Of a DNA stretch of 64,000 bases, positions 9,489 to 18,511 are shown piece by piece (position 1 is the first letter of the stretch; each line of letters begins with the position of its first letter). Location of the stretch: assembly GCF_024518675.1 (NCBI RefSeq), contig NZ_JANIGL010000002.1:620001-684000 (forward strand), read 5' to 3'. The translations under genes were made by a program, and so were the position numbers. This stretch comes from Pseudoalteromonas shioyasakiensis. GTDB taxonomy: Bacteria > Pseudomonadota > Gammaproteobacteria > Enterobacterales > Alteromonadaceae. The notes beneath the pieces are model-generated. The model made no database searches, had not been told where the DNA came from, and was given only the letters and a program-made list of their open reading frames with translations.

Positions 9489-9923
9489 ATGAGTGCCTTA
9501 CTTGTCTATAAAGCCCTGCATGTATTTTTTATGATAGCCTGGTTTGCTGGCATTTTTTATTTACCTCGGCTGTTTGTCTATCATGCCATGAACGAAGAGA
9601 AATCATGCAGCTCAATGCTAAAAATAATGGAACGCCGGTTACTCCTGTTTGTTACTCCGTTTGCTCTATTAACAGCGGTTTTTGGCATTTTGATGATTGT
9701 GGAATACGGGCGAGAATGGTTTAAGTACAGCATGTGGCTACACTATAAACTGGTTTTAGTGATTATTTTGTACCTTTATCATGCATATTGCTTTAAGTTA
9801 TTAGCTGATTTTAAACATGACCGTAATAAGCGCAGTGATCGCTTTTATCGTATTTTCAATGAACTCCCTGTATTAGTGCTACTTGCTATCGTGTTTTTAG
9901 CCATAACTAAACCAAGCTTGTAA
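9489..9923 (+). CDS. hemJ: Protoporphyrinogen IX oxidase HemJ
   Basis: 144-residue membrane protein with four predicted helices and the HemJ signature at the N terminus (KALHVFFMIAWFAGIFYLPR; the conserved His is residue 11). HemJ oxidises protoporphyrinogen IX to protoporphyrin IX late in haem synthesis and replaces HemG or HemY in many proteobacteria. The length fits the family. It sits 17 nt after the CLC gene and two genes before hemL, an early enzyme of the same pathway; whether the grouping is functional is an inference. Confidence 0.85.
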   Translation: MSALLVYKALHVFFMIAWFAGIFYLPRLFVYHAMNEEKSCSSMLKIMERRLLLFVTPFALLTAVFGILMIVEYGREWFKYSMWLHYKLVLVIILYLYHAYCFKLLADFKHDRNKRSDRFYRIFNELPVLVLLAIVFLAITKPSL

Positions 9924-9927
9924 AATT

Positions 9928-9936
9928 TGCTATAAT
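9928..9936 (+). promoter_or_regulatory. Extended -10 promoter of pyrB
   Basis: TGC followed by TATAAT (9928-9936) is a perfect extended -10 element, with no good -35 box. The start would be near 9943. A dyad, GCGCGAT (9940-9946) with ATCGCGC (9970-9976), followed by CCCCTTTT, sits at the very 5' end of the message, where pyrimidine genes are often controlled. The regulatory role is inference. Confidence 0.6.
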
Positions 9937-10005
9937 ACCGCGCGATTGCGTGCCCATGATGAATGGTTGATCGCGCCCCTTTTCAATGTAATAGGAATAA
10001 CCCCA

Positions 10006-11022
10006 ATGTTAAGTTTCGAAGGTGAAAATATTCTTTCTGTTAATCAGCTCAACCGAGACTGTATTGAACGTATTTTTTCAGTAGCCAAAAAAATGGAACC
10101 TTACGCTAAAAAGCAAAAGCGAACCAATGTGTTAGAAGGCGCAATCTTAGCAAACCTATTCTTTGAACCAAGTACCCGTACCCGAGTTAGTTTTGGTACA
10201 GCCTTTAATTTATTAGGCGGGTTAGTACGTGAAACAACCGGTATGCAAAGCTCGGCTTTAGCAAAGGGTGAGTCGCTTTACGATACTGCTCGTGTAATTT
10301 CAGCTTATGCTGATGCTGTAGCAATGCGTCACCCTGATGCAGGCTCAGTGGCAGAATTTGCGACCGGTTGCTCAGTGCCTGTTATTAACGGCGGTGACGG
10401 CCCGAACGAACACCCAACTCAAGCACTACTTGATTTATTAACTATCGAACGTGAGCTTAACCGCTTTAAACAAGGCATTGATGGCATGCACATCGCCTTA
10501 GTGGGTGATTTAAAATACGGCCGTACTGTTCATTCACTGTCTAAATTACTGTGCCATTATAAAGATGTGAAATTTTCAATGGTCGCTCCTGATGGTTTAC
10601 AAATGCCGAGCTATATTTTAGACGCAGTTGATAATGCCGGTCATAAAATCGAAATTGTCGATAAAATGGAAGGCAACTTAGCTGCCGACATTGTCTACCA
10701 GACTCGTATTCAAGAAGAACGCTTCCCGTCACAAGAAGAAGCCAATAAATACCGCGGAGGTTTCCGCATCAGTCAGTCAATTTATAACGCTCACTGTAAA
10801 CCTAACTCAGTGCTCATGCACCCGTTACCACGTGATAGCCGCTTAGAAGCGAATGAGTTAGATAATGACCTTAATAGTAATGACAACCTAGCCATTTTTC
10901 GTCAGGTACAAAATGGCGTGTTAATTCGTATGGCGTTATTTGCATTAACGTTAGATGTTGCAGACAAAGTAGAGAACTATGAAGTTGAGGTACCGTGGTT
11001 TAGCCGTAAACGCAACGACTAA
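10006..11022 (+). CDS. pyrB: Aspartate carbamoyltransferase catalytic chain
   Basis: 338 residues when started at ATG 10006 (MLSFEGENIL). AGGA lies 9 nt upstream, and the frame's earlier TTG at 9946 lies almost at the predicted transcription start. The enzyme joins carbamoyl phosphate and aspartate in the first committed pyrimidine step. Visible motifs are FFEPSTRTRVSFG (carbamoyl phosphate), AKGESL (catalytic Lys loop), HPTQALLD and MHPLPR. It is about 28 residues longer than E. coli PyrB, with a C-terminal tail ending FSRKRND. No pyrI follows; hemL does, 42 nt later. It may therefore belong to a PyrB type that works without a separate regulatory chain. Confidence 0.93.
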   Translation: MLSFEGENILSVNQLNRDCIERIFSVAKKMEPYAKKQKRTNVLEGAILANLFFEPSTRTRVSFGTAFNLLGGLVRETTGMQSSALAKGESLYDTARVISAYADAVAMRHPDAGSVAEFATGCSVPVINGGDGPNEHPTQALLDLLTIERELNRFKQGIDGMHIALVGDLKYGRTVHSLSKLLCHYKDVKFSMVAPDGLQMPSYILDAVDNAGHKIEIVDKMEGNLAADIVYQTRIQEERFPSQEEANKYRGGFRISQSIYNAHCKPNSVLMHPLPRDSRLEANELDNDLNSNDNLAIFRQVQNGVLIRMALFALTLDVADKVENYEVEVPWFSRKRND

Positions 11023-11064
11023 GCAACGACTTCAGTATAACCATGAAACTCAATAGGAATATTC

Positions 11065-12345
11065 ATGACAATTAGCCAAGATTTATTTGCCCGCGCCCAA
11101 GCTTCAATTCCAGGTGGCGTAAATTCACCCGTTCGCGCTTTTAACGGCGTGGGTGGCACACCACTTTTTATCACTAAAGCACAAGGTCCATTTACCTTTG
11201 ATGCTGATGGCAATCGCTATATTGACTACGTTGGTTCATGGGGGCCGATGATCATGGGTCATAACCACCCAGCCATTAAGCAAGCAGTACTTGAGGCTGT
11301 TGAAAATGGTTTAAGCTATGGTGCCCCTACCGAAACTGAAATTTTCATGGCTGAAAAAGTAAAACAGCTTGTGCCATCAATTGAAAAAGTACGCATGGTT
11401 AGCTCAGGCACAGAAGCCACCATGAGCGCCATTCGCTTAGCGCGTGGTTATACTGGCCGTGACAAAATCCTTAAATTCGAAGGTTGCTACCATGGCCACG
11501 CCGACTCTTTATTAGTTAAAGCGGGATCTGGCGCACTGACTATGGGCGTACCTAATTCCCCTGGTATCCCTGAAGATTTCGCAAAACATACATTAACAGT
11601 TTCGTTTAATAACCTAGACGAAGTGAAAGCTATTTTTGCAAAATACGCCGATGAAATCGCGTGTATTATTGTTGAGCCAGTCGCAGGCAACATGAACTGT
11701 ATTCCTCCGGTTGCAGGCTTTTTAGAAGGCTTACGAGCAATCTGTGATGAATACAAATCAGTGCTTATTTTTGATGAAGTAATGACTGGTTTTCGTGTAG
11801 CTCTTGGTTGCGCACAAGCGTATTACAACATCAAGCCAGACTTAACCTGTTTAGGCAAAGTGATTGGCGGTGGCATGCCAGTCGGCGCGTTTGGTGGTAA
11901 AAATGAAATCATGGATTACATTGCACCTGTAGGCCCTGTATATCAAGCAGGCACGCTTTCTGGTAACCCTATTGCGATGGCCGCGGGCTTAAAAGCGCTT
12001 GAGCTACTTGAGGTTGATGGTCTTCATGATGCGCTTGAAGCAAAAAGTAAAGCACTTTGCAAAGGCTTTGAAGCGGCAGCGAAAAAAGCAGGTATACCGC
12101 TGACAACTAACTACGCCGGTGGTATGTATGGCTTTTTCTTCACTGAGCAAGAGAAAGTAACCACTTACCAACAAGCAACACAGTGTGACTTAGAACGTTT
12201 TAAAAAGTTCTTCCACTTAATGCTTGAAGAAGGTGTCTACTTAGCACCTTCGGCATTTGAAGCTGGCTTTGTTTGCTCCGAGCACTCAGAGCAAGAAATT
12301 GCCGATACCATTGCAGCCGCTGAACGAGCATTTGCTAAGCTTTAG
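11065..12345 (+). CDS. hemL: Glutamate-1-semialdehyde 2,1-aminomutase
   Basis: 426 residues, the usual HemL length. It converts glutamate-1-semialdehyde to 5-aminolevulinate, the entry to tetrapyrrole synthesis by the C5 route. The fold-type I aminotransferase pattern is clear: NSPVRAF near the start, [34 protein letters not shown], and the PLP lysine K265 in [21 protein letters not shown] lies 6-9 nt before the ATG. It ends at a strong bidirectional terminator shared with the convergent mrcB gene. Confidence 0.96.
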   Translation: MTISQDLFARAQASIPGGVNSPVRAFNGVGGTPLFITKAQGPFTFDADGNRYIDYVGSWGPMIMGHNHPAIKQAVLEAVENGLSYGAPTETEIFMAEKVKQLVPSIEKVRMVSSGTEATMSAIRLARGYTGRDKILKFEGCYHGHADSLLVKAGSGALTMGVPNSPGIPEDFAKHTLTVSFNNLDEVKAIFAKYADEIACIIVEPVAGNMNCIPPVAGFLEGLRAICDEYKSVLIFDEVMTGFRVALGCAQAYYNIKPDLTCLGKVIGGGMPVGAFGGKNEIMDYIAPVGPVYQAGTLSGNPIAMAAGLKALELLEVDGLHDALEAKSKALCKGFEAAAKKAGIPLTTNYAGGMYGFFFTEQEKVTTYQQATQCDLERFKKFFHLMLEEGVYLAPSAFEAGFVCSEHSEQEIADTIAAAERAFAKL

Positions 12346-12367
12346 TGCATTGTTTAACGCTCTGTCG

Positions 12368-12391
12368 AAAAAAGCCGTTAGGGCTTTTTTT
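12368..12391. terminator. Bidirectional terminator between hemL and mrcB
   Basis: An A run, AGCC, a short loop, GGCT and a run of seven T. The same structure is a T-tailed hairpin on both strands, so it can end hemL (plus) and mrcB (minus). Confidence 0.85.
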
Positions 12392-12403
12392 GTTTAATGA
12401 ATA

Positions 12404-12440
12404 AATTTAAGACTTAACAGTAAAAGTTAAGTCTTAAATT
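12404..12440. repeat. Perfect 15-bp inverted repeat at the mrcB 3' end
   Basis: AATTTAAGACTTAAC (12404-12418) and its exact complement (12426-12440) are separated by 7 nt. The dyad ends 3 nt before the mrcB stop codon on the other strand. There is no T tract of its own, so it may stabilise the transcript or add to the adjacent terminator. Confidence 0.75.
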
Positions 12441-12443
12441 ATT

Positions 12444-14792
12444 TTAGCGCTGACAACTTGGCCTAGGTTCAAACTCTGTTGCGCGCAGTGGCAATTGGAT
12501 TACCTTGCCACACCCAGGTGGTGCTTGCATCCCTGTTTGCTCATTAACAAATGCCCAACGAATTGTGGGCGGACGAGTATCAGCTATTGATTCAGGGTTT
12601 AAAGGTTTTAAGTAACGTATATAAGCCTCTAACGCACCAACACTGCCTGTTAGTCCCATGCTTTTATTATCATCGCGGCCAAGCCAAGCTACGGTTACTG
12701 TACTTTGATCAAACCCAGCGAACCAACTATCACGTAGGTCATTACTAGTGCCTGTTTTGCCTGCTAACTGAATAGATGGGAAATGCGCATTTAAACGCTT
12801 CGCTGTACCATCTTTAGTCACTCGCTTCATGGCATATTTAGTCATATAAGCGGCGGCTTTATCAAATCGAGGTTCTGATTTAACTTGATGTTGATAAAGC
12901 ACTTTACCCACTGAATCAGTAAGCGCTGAAATTGATGTTAGTTCCCTATATTCACCATCGGCTGCCAATGTTGTATAAAGTTGCGCTACCTCAAGACTCG
13001 ACATTTCAACAGCGCCTAATAACAGTGATGGATATTGCTCAATACGTCCCTTGGCACCGAGCTTTGTTAATGTCGATGCCACTTTATCCACACCAATATC
13101 TAATCCTAAATTGACCGCTGGAATATTAATACTGTTACTAAACGCTTTATACAGCGGCATCATGCCACGATATTGGTGATCAAAGTTTTCTGGTTGCCAT
13201 ACTTTCCCCTGCTCGTTAGTTACTTGAACGGGTGAATCATCTAATAAAGTCGCTAAATTATAATTTGCTGACTCCAGCGCCGTTAAATATACCGCAGGCT
13301 TTACTAATGAACCGATATTGCGCTTGGTATCAAGTACGCGGTTAAAGCCTAAGAACCTAGGATCTCGCCCTGCAACTAAGGCTGTCACGCCGCCTTTATC
13401 AACATTAACAGACACCATGGCTGCTTCTAGCTGCTCCGTTGTCGCACGCCTTTCAAGGTAGGGTAGACTTTTCGTGATGGCGTCTTCCATCGCCGCTTGT
13501 TTTTGTAAATCAAAATAGGTAAAAACTCTCACACCGGCATCCAACACATCTTGATCTGGAAGCAGACGTTTCAATTCACGGTCCACTAGCTCTAAGTAAC
13601 CTGGATAAGATTTAGGCAAGCTATCTTTCATTGGCGCCACATCAATTGGGCGTTTTAGTGCGGCACGGTATTCACGCGTGTCAATGAGCTTATTATCAAC
13701 CATAAGCCGTAAAACTAAATCGCGACGCTCCATCGTTCGCTCGCTGTATCTACGCGGGTTATAATATGATGGCCCTTTTACCATGGCCACTAGTAACGCG
13801 ATTTGATCAAACTCAAGTTCATCAACTGGTTTTGAGAAATAAAACTCAGAGGCTAAGCCCATGCCATGCACACCTTGGTTATAGGATTGACCAAGGTAAA
13901 CTTCATTTAAGTAGGCTTCTAAAATTTGATCTTTAGAGTAACGGTAATCCAAAATCAATGCGATAAGTGCTTCATTAAACTTACGAATTAAGGTTCGGTC
14001 ACGGGTTAAATATATATTTTTAGCAAGCTGCTGGGTCAAGGTACTGCCACCTTGAACAGTACGGCCTGCTTTAATATTGCTGTATAAAGCGCGCATGATA
14101 GACCAAACAGACACCCCATGATGTTCGTAAAACTTTTGATCTTCGACCACCAGCAAAGTGTCTTTTAACATTTGTGGAAATTTATCCAGCGGTACAAACT
14201 CACGATCTTGTTTTGAATCATTACCAATGCGAGCAATTTGTACTGGCTCTAGCCGCGCGCTGTTTAAGCGCCGACCAAACTTATCTTTAATCGTTGCCAG
14301 CTTTTGCCCTGCAAAGCGTAGCTCAATAACTTGGGCGCTTTCTAAACCATCAAAAAACTCAAACTCACGGCGGAAAACCTTAATACTATCGCCAGCTTTA
14401 ATATACTGGCCGGTACGAGAAAGCTTATTTACTGAGGAGTAATTTAACCGCTCGAGCTCCCACAATACTTCTTGGCTTGATAAAAACTGTCCGGGATAAA
14501 AACTCATTGCCCGTGCGTAAACTTGAGCCGGTAACTGCCACTTATTACCTTCAAATTGGCGGGTGATTTTGGCATCAAGGTAAATTAAATAAAGCCCCAT
14601 AGCAACAACAGCTGCCAAGCTTAATTTTAAAAAAATTGAAAAAAGCTTTCGACCAAAACTACGCTTTTTAGCACTTTGAGGGCTTTTTTTTCTAGCTGTT
14701 TTTTTTGCAGTTGTAGCCGTTTTAGTTGCGGCTTTTTTAGCCGGGCGCTTTGTCGTGGTTTTAGATGAGCGAGGTTCTTTTTTATCAGCCAT
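12444..14792 (-). CDS. mrcB: Penicillin-binding protein 1B (glycosyltransferase/transpeptidase)
   Basis: 782 residues of a class A PBP, which polymerises and cross-links peptidoglycan. In order: a basic Lys/Ala/Thr-rich cytoplasmic tail (1-47), a TM anchor (about 50-70), a UB2H-like region (about 80-170) that in E. coli binds LpoB, a GT51 domain with VVEDQKFYEHHG, GGSTLTQQLAKN and EAYLNEVYLGQ, then a transpeptidase domain with SLVK (S495), SNS and KTGT. All catalytic motifs are present. The UB2H domain and the length favour PBP1B over PBP1A. The gene is alone on its transcript. A 10-bp dyad (14822-14831 with 14851-14860) lies just upstream of its start. Confidence 0.93.
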   Translation of the reverse strand: MADKKEPRSSKTTTKRPAKKAATKTATTAKKTARKKSPQSAKKRSFGRKLFSIFLKLSLAAVVAMGLYLIYLDAKITRQFEGNKWQLPAQVYARAMSFYPGQFLSSQEVLWELERLNYSSVNKLSRTGQYIKAGDSIKVFRREFEFFDGLESAQVIELRFAGQKLATIKDKFGRRLNSARLEPVQIARIGNDSKQDREFVPLDKFPQMLKDTLLVVEDQKFYEHHGVSVWSIMRALYSNIKAGRTVQGGSTLTQQLAKNIYLTRDRTLIRKFNEALIALILDYRYSKDQILEAYLNEVYLGQSYNQGVHGMGLASEFYFSKPVDELEFDQIALLVAMVKGPSYYNPRRYSERTMERRDLVLRLMVDNKLIDTREYRAALKRPIDVAPMKDSLPKSYPGYLELVDRELKRLLPDQDVLDAGVRVFTYFDLQKQAAMEDAITKSLPYLERRATTEQLEAAMVSVNVDKGGVTALVAGRDPRFLGFNRVLDTKRNIGSLVKPAVYLTALESANYNLATLLDDSPVQVTNEQGKVWQPENFDHQYRGMMPLYKAFSNSINIPAVNLGLDIGVDKVASTLTKLGAKGRIEQYPSLLLGAVEMSSLEVAQLYTTLAADGEYRELTSISALTDSVGKVLYQHQVKSEPRFDKAAAYMTKYAMKRVTKDGTAKRLNAHFPSIQLAGKTGTSNDLRDSWFAGFDQSTVTVAWLGRDDNKSMGLTGSVGALEAYIRYLKPLNPESIADTRPPTIRWAFVNEQTGMQAPPGCGKVIQLPLRATEFEPRPSCQR

Positions 14793-14821
14793 TGACGTTG
14801 TTATTACTATCCAGAGGTTAA

Positions 14822-14860
14822 TTTACAGGTGCGAGCTTAGGATACACTAACACCTGTAAA
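14822..14860. repeat. Inverted repeat upstream of mrcB
   Basis: TTTACAGGTG (14822-14831) is perfectly complementary to CACCTGTAAA (14851-14860), with a 19-nt gap. It lies between the Pmp3-like gene and the mrcB start. It could be an operator in the mrcB promoter or a 3' hairpin of the small gene; there is no T tract. Confidence 0.45.
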
Positions 14861-14894
14861 GTTAACAGTAACTGAAACGCCACCAATTATGTGA

Positions 14895-15056
14895 CTAGCG
14901 TGTGCATAACCAAAGTGCGTGGATCACTGCAGGAATAAAAAAGATAAAACACAACACAATATTGATAATTAAATCTTTACCTACTCCCGCTTTTAAAAAC
15001 ACAGCTACTGGCGGTAAAAATAACGATAATATAATCAGAACAAGCTTGTTATCCAT
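14895..15056 (-). CDS. Pmp3/YqaE family small membrane protein
   Basis: A 53-codon frame, ATG at 15056-15054 and TAG at 14897-14895. The peptide starts MDNKLVLIILSLFLPPVAVF and ends with the pattern INIVLCFIFFIPAVIHALW. This matches the Pmp3/YqaE (UPF0057) family: LPPxAVFLKxGxGKDLxIN, then a second helix with IPxxIHAL. These proteolipids span the membrane twice and are linked to salt and membrane-potential stress in other organisms. AAGG lies 7 nt before the start. It is downstream of amtB on the same strand but behind the amtB terminator. Confidence 0.88.
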   Translation of the reverse strand: MDNKLVLIILSLFLPPVAVFLKAGVGKDLIINIVLCFIFFIPAVIHALWLCTR

Positions 15057-15153
15057 GATGGGCCTTTTAATGGTAATTAATGTCTACTAAAGAATAGTCA
15101 TTAAATAACGCTTTTCCAGCTGAACATTCTGAATTTAATAAATAAATTAAATA

Positions 15154-15184
15154 TAAAAAAAGCCCTAATCTACATTAGGGCTTT
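15154..15184 (-). terminator. Intrinsic terminator of glnK-amtB
   Basis: AAAGCCCTAAT (15159-15169) and ATTAGGGCTTT (15174-15184) form an 11-bp stem with a 4-nt loop. On the minus strand it is followed by a T run. It lies 37 nt past the amtB stop codon. Confidence 0.9.
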
Positions 15185-15221
15185 GCTTTGAACACACAAT
15201 GAATTTTACACTATTAGCTTA

Positions 15222-16451
15222 TTAGTTGCTGCGTACAGAAACAAACTCAGGGTAAGCATCAACACCACAATCGTGCTGGTCCATACCGTTTAGTTCTTCT
15301 TCTTCTGTTACACGAATACCAATAGTCTTTTGTAGAATTACCCATACAATTAATGATGCGATAAATACAAAACCAAGGATACATACTAAGCCGATAATTT
15401 GATTAACAAAACTTGCATCAGCATTTGATACTGGTACTAAGATAATACCTAACATGCCACATACGCCATGCACTGAGATTGCGCCAACTGGGTCATCAAT
15501 TTTCATTTTATCTAGCGCTACAATGCTAAATACAACCAGCGAACCACCTAGAATACCCAGTAAACACGCCATTAACGGAGACGGAGATAGTGGATCAGCA
15601 GTGATAACAACTAAACCAGCCAGCGCGCCATTTAATACCATAGTTAAATCTGCTTTACCCCATAACACTTTACATACAAACAGTGCAGCTATTGCACCCG
15701 TTGCAGCGGCAGCGTTAGTATTCAGTAAGATTTGGCCTACAGCCGTTGCATTTTCAGCATCAGAAATTAATAACTGTGAACCACCGTTAAAACCAAACCA
15801 ACCCATCCATAGGATAAATGTACCTAGAGTTGCAAGTGGTAAGTTAGAACCTGGAATTGGGTAGATTTCACCATTTTTACCGTATTTACCTTTACGAGCA
15901 CCTAGCATTAATACACCAGCAAGTGCTGCAGCTGCGCCCGTTCCATGTACAATGGCAGAGCCCGCAAAATCAACAAAGCCCATTTCAGATAAGAAACCGC
16001 CACCCCATGTCCAATAACCTTCAATTGGGTAGATAAAGCCAGTTAGTACAACAGCAAAAGCAAGGAATGCCCATAGTTTCATTCGTTCAGCAACAGCACC
16101 TGATACAATCGACATAGCCGTTGCAACAAACACTACTTGGAAGAAAAAGTCAGACTCTAACGAGTGATCGGCATCAGCAGCTTGCGTACCAATCAAAGCA
16201 CCGAGTGATGGCACTAAACCGCCTTCGGCATTGTCTACATACATAATGTTGTAGCCAACGAGTAAAAACATCGTACATGCGATTGCATATAGCGCAACGT
16301 TTTTAGTCAAAATTTCAGTGGTATTTTTTGAGCGAACTAAACCCGCTTCAAGCATGGCAAAACCCGCTGCCATCCACATTACTAAAATACCTGAGATTAA
16401 AAAATAAAATGTATCTAACGAAAACTTCAGTTCTACAATTGTGTTTTCCAT
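15222..16451 (-). CDS. amtB: Ammonium transporter AmtB
   Basis: 409 residues with about eleven membrane helices. The paired channel histidines are visible in SAIVHGTGAAAALAG and GAISVHGVCGMLG, and the pore signature in FGFNGGSQL. The C-terminal tail after the last helix (IGIRVTEEEELNGMDQHDCG) is the conserved segment that docks PII proteins. There is no cleavable signal peptide, as in the group starting with a direct TM1. AAGGGG lies 7 nt before the ATG. The gene begins 11 nt after glnK, the standard gamma-proteobacterial pair for ammonium uptake gated by PII. Confidence 0.96.
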   Translation of the reverse strand: MENTIVELKFSLDTFYFLISGILVMWMAAGFAMLEAGLVRSKNTTEILTKNVALYAIACTMFLLVGYNIMYVDNAEGGLVPSLGALIGTQAADADHSLESDFFFQVVFVATAMSIVSGAVAERMKLWAFLAFAVVLTGFIYPIEGYWTWGGGFLSEMGFVDFAGSAIVHGTGAAAALAGVLMLGARKGKYGKNGEIYPIPGSNLPLATLGTFILWMGWFGFNGGSQLLISDAENATAVGQILLNTNAAAATGAIAALFVCKVLWGKADLTMVLNGALAGLVVITADPLSPSPLMACLLGILGGSLVVFSIVALDKMKIDDPVGAISVHGVCGMLGIILVPVSNADASFVNQIIGLVCILGFVFIASLIVWVILQKTIGIRVTEEEELNGMDQHDCGVDAYPEFVSVRSN

Positions 16452-16462
16452 AATGTGGCCCC

Positions 16463-16867
<405 letters not shown>

Positions 16868-16919
16868 TTAAAAATATTTATAAACAACAACTTAAAACTA
16901 AAAGTTAAAATTAAGAAAT

Positions 16920-16950
16920 AAAAAACGCACCATTTAGGTGCGTTTTTTTT
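16920..16950. terminator. Terminator of the GGDEF regulator; also an NtrC-like site
   Basis: ACGCACC (16925-16931) and GGTGCGT (16937-16943) flank a 5-nt loop, with A and T runs on the outside, so a T-tailed hairpin exists on both strands. It ends the regulator gene (stop at 16977). Its core GCACC-N5-GGTGC (16927-16941) also matches the NtrC enhancer pattern and is centred about 96 bp upstream of the predicted glnK start. Confidence 0.8.
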
Positions 16951-16976
16951 ACATTCTTACTGCGCTGGTGCAATTA

Positions 16977-18209
16977 TTAGTTTTGTTTAATCACACAATC
17001 TCTATTTTGTTCTTTTGCTTGATAAAGCGCTTTATCAGCAATGCGCATAGCGTTGGTAAGGGTCACATTTTGGAAGTTAGTCAGACCAACACTGACCGTT
17101 ATTGTGAATGACTGCCCATTAATGACAAAGTCGTAATCGGAGATACGGGCTCTAAAGGCATCCATCAATGAGTAAGCTTGCTCGATATTTACATCAGTTA
17201 AAACAATGGCGAATTCTTCGCCCCCGACACGGGAAACTGTAAAGTCTTTAAATGAACTGCGCAGTAAAGAGGCAACTTGTTTAAGTGCCTGATCACCCGC
17301 TTCATGGCCGAATTTGTCGTTGATCATTTTAAAGAAATCAATATCTAATAATGCTAAGCAATTTTTGCGAGCAGTTTCTTTTAACAGTTTTTCTGCAAAC
17401 TGATAAAAATAGCGACGATTATACAAACCGGTTAAATCATCCCTGTAAGCACTTTCTTTGATATCCGCTATCAAGGATAGCTGCTCCATGGTTTGCAAAA
17501 CACGACAGTGAAACTCTTCGTTCATAAACGGCTTGGTTAAAAAATCGTTTGCCCCATATTTTATAAATCGTGCTGATAAACCATGCTTGCCCGCTCCTGA
17601 TAAGCCAATGATCGCTAAATCATCGCGCCCCCTAAAGTTACGCACGGCCTTAACAAGCTCAAAGCCATCCATCGTCGGCATGGCATAATCTGTCATTAAT
17701 AATTTTATTTCAGGGTCGGCTTTGAGCATTTTTAATGCTTGCTCACCATCGTAGGCGTCTTGCACGTCGAATAGCTGCTTTTCAAGCATTTGTTTCATCA
17801 ACGAGCGGCTCAACATAGAGTCATCAGCAATCAGTGCTTTACACCCTTGGTTACGAAGTAATTGCGCAACCAACTTAACGGCATAATGATAAGAGTCTCG
17901 GTTATCTTTAATAACATAATCAACCACCCCAAGCTCTAGCATTTGCTGACGTTTATATTCATCAATTTTAGAGGTTAAAACCACGGTGGGTACATTTTGT
18001 TCTAAGGTATATTTTACGACTTCCCCATTGGGTGCATCGGGTAGTGTTAAATCTACTAATGCCAAGCTGTATTCATGCTTAGCAACGAACTCTTTCGCCT
18101 GAGCTAATGACCATGCAAAATCAACAGCGACATTTAAATAATGAGCTGATAAATGGCGCAGAACTTGTTGAACAACTTTACTATCTTCGACGAATAAAAC
18201 TCTTTGCAT
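16977..18209 (-). CDS. Double-receiver response regulator diguanylate cyclase (PleD-like)
   Basis: 410 residues: receiver 1 (about 1-115; acidic pocket near FVED, phospho-Asp in LVDLTLPD), receiver 2 (about 120-240; IADDS, MTDYAMPTMDG, LTKPF), then a GGDEF domain with GGEEF at 329-333. Both receivers keep their aspartate, threonine/serine and lysine positions. A canonical RxxD inhibitory site is not seen at the expected distance. It should make c-di-GMP when phosphorylated by an unlinked kinase. The layout is that of PleD, except that both receivers look competent. AAGG precedes the ATG. It is monocistronic. Confidence 0.92.
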   Translation of the reverse strand: MQRVLFVEDSKVVQQVLRHLSAHYLNVAVDFAWSLAQAKEFVAKHEYSLALVDLTLPDAPNGEVVKYTLEQNVPTVVLTSKIDEYKRQQMLELGVVDYVIKDNRDSYHYAVKLVAQLLRNQGCKALIADDSMLSRSLMKQMLEKQLFDVQDAYDGEQALKMLKADPEIKLLMTDYAMPTMDGFELVKAVRNFRGRDDLAIIGLSGAGKHGLSARFIKYGANDFLTKPFMNEEFHCRVLQTMEQLSLIADIKESAYRDDLTGLYNRRYFYQFAEKLLKETARKNCLALLDIDFFKMINDKFGHEAGDQALKQVASLLRSSFKDFTVSRVGGEEFAIVLTDVNIEQAYSLMDAFRARISDYDFVINGQSFTITVSVGLTNFQNVTLTNAMRIADKALYQAKEQNRDCVIKQN

Positions 18210-18511
18210 AACCTTCTCAATAACTTAGATGGAGTTGCTTGCCTAAGACCATCCATGTACTAGCGCAAAACTAAAATCAGCTAACGTAATAACAAAATGC
18301 GGGTAAATTAACGTAACCCACCAAATATACTTTATTGTTAGCCTAATCAAAATCTATTAACGTTAATTTAATCAAAAAGAATAACTTATTTTATTTTGAC
18401 TAAGATTAACTTATGCCTCTTACCGACTAATATTGGGCTCTAGTCTCAATAACTTTGTTATTTGTCTAAAAATTATCTTTAATGGCTAAAAGATTATAAA
18501 AAGGATCCCTC
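18210..18511. other. Intergenic region between divergent genes
   Basis: About 300 AT-rich bases upstream of both the GGDEF regulator and the S10 peptidase. They contain the perfect palindrome ATTAACGTTAAT (18356-18367), a possible operator. No reading frame or RNA gene is supported, and I could not place promoters with confidence. Confidence 0.4.

Noticed and set aside
9946..10005. TTG-initiated extension of pyrB
   Set aside because: It begins at about the predicted transcription start, has no ribosome site, and the PyrB-like sequence starts at the ATG at 10006.
15444..15864. Plus-strand open frame inside amtB
   Set aside because: It is antisense to a strongly conserved gene, and its composition is that of reverse-strand transmembrane codons.
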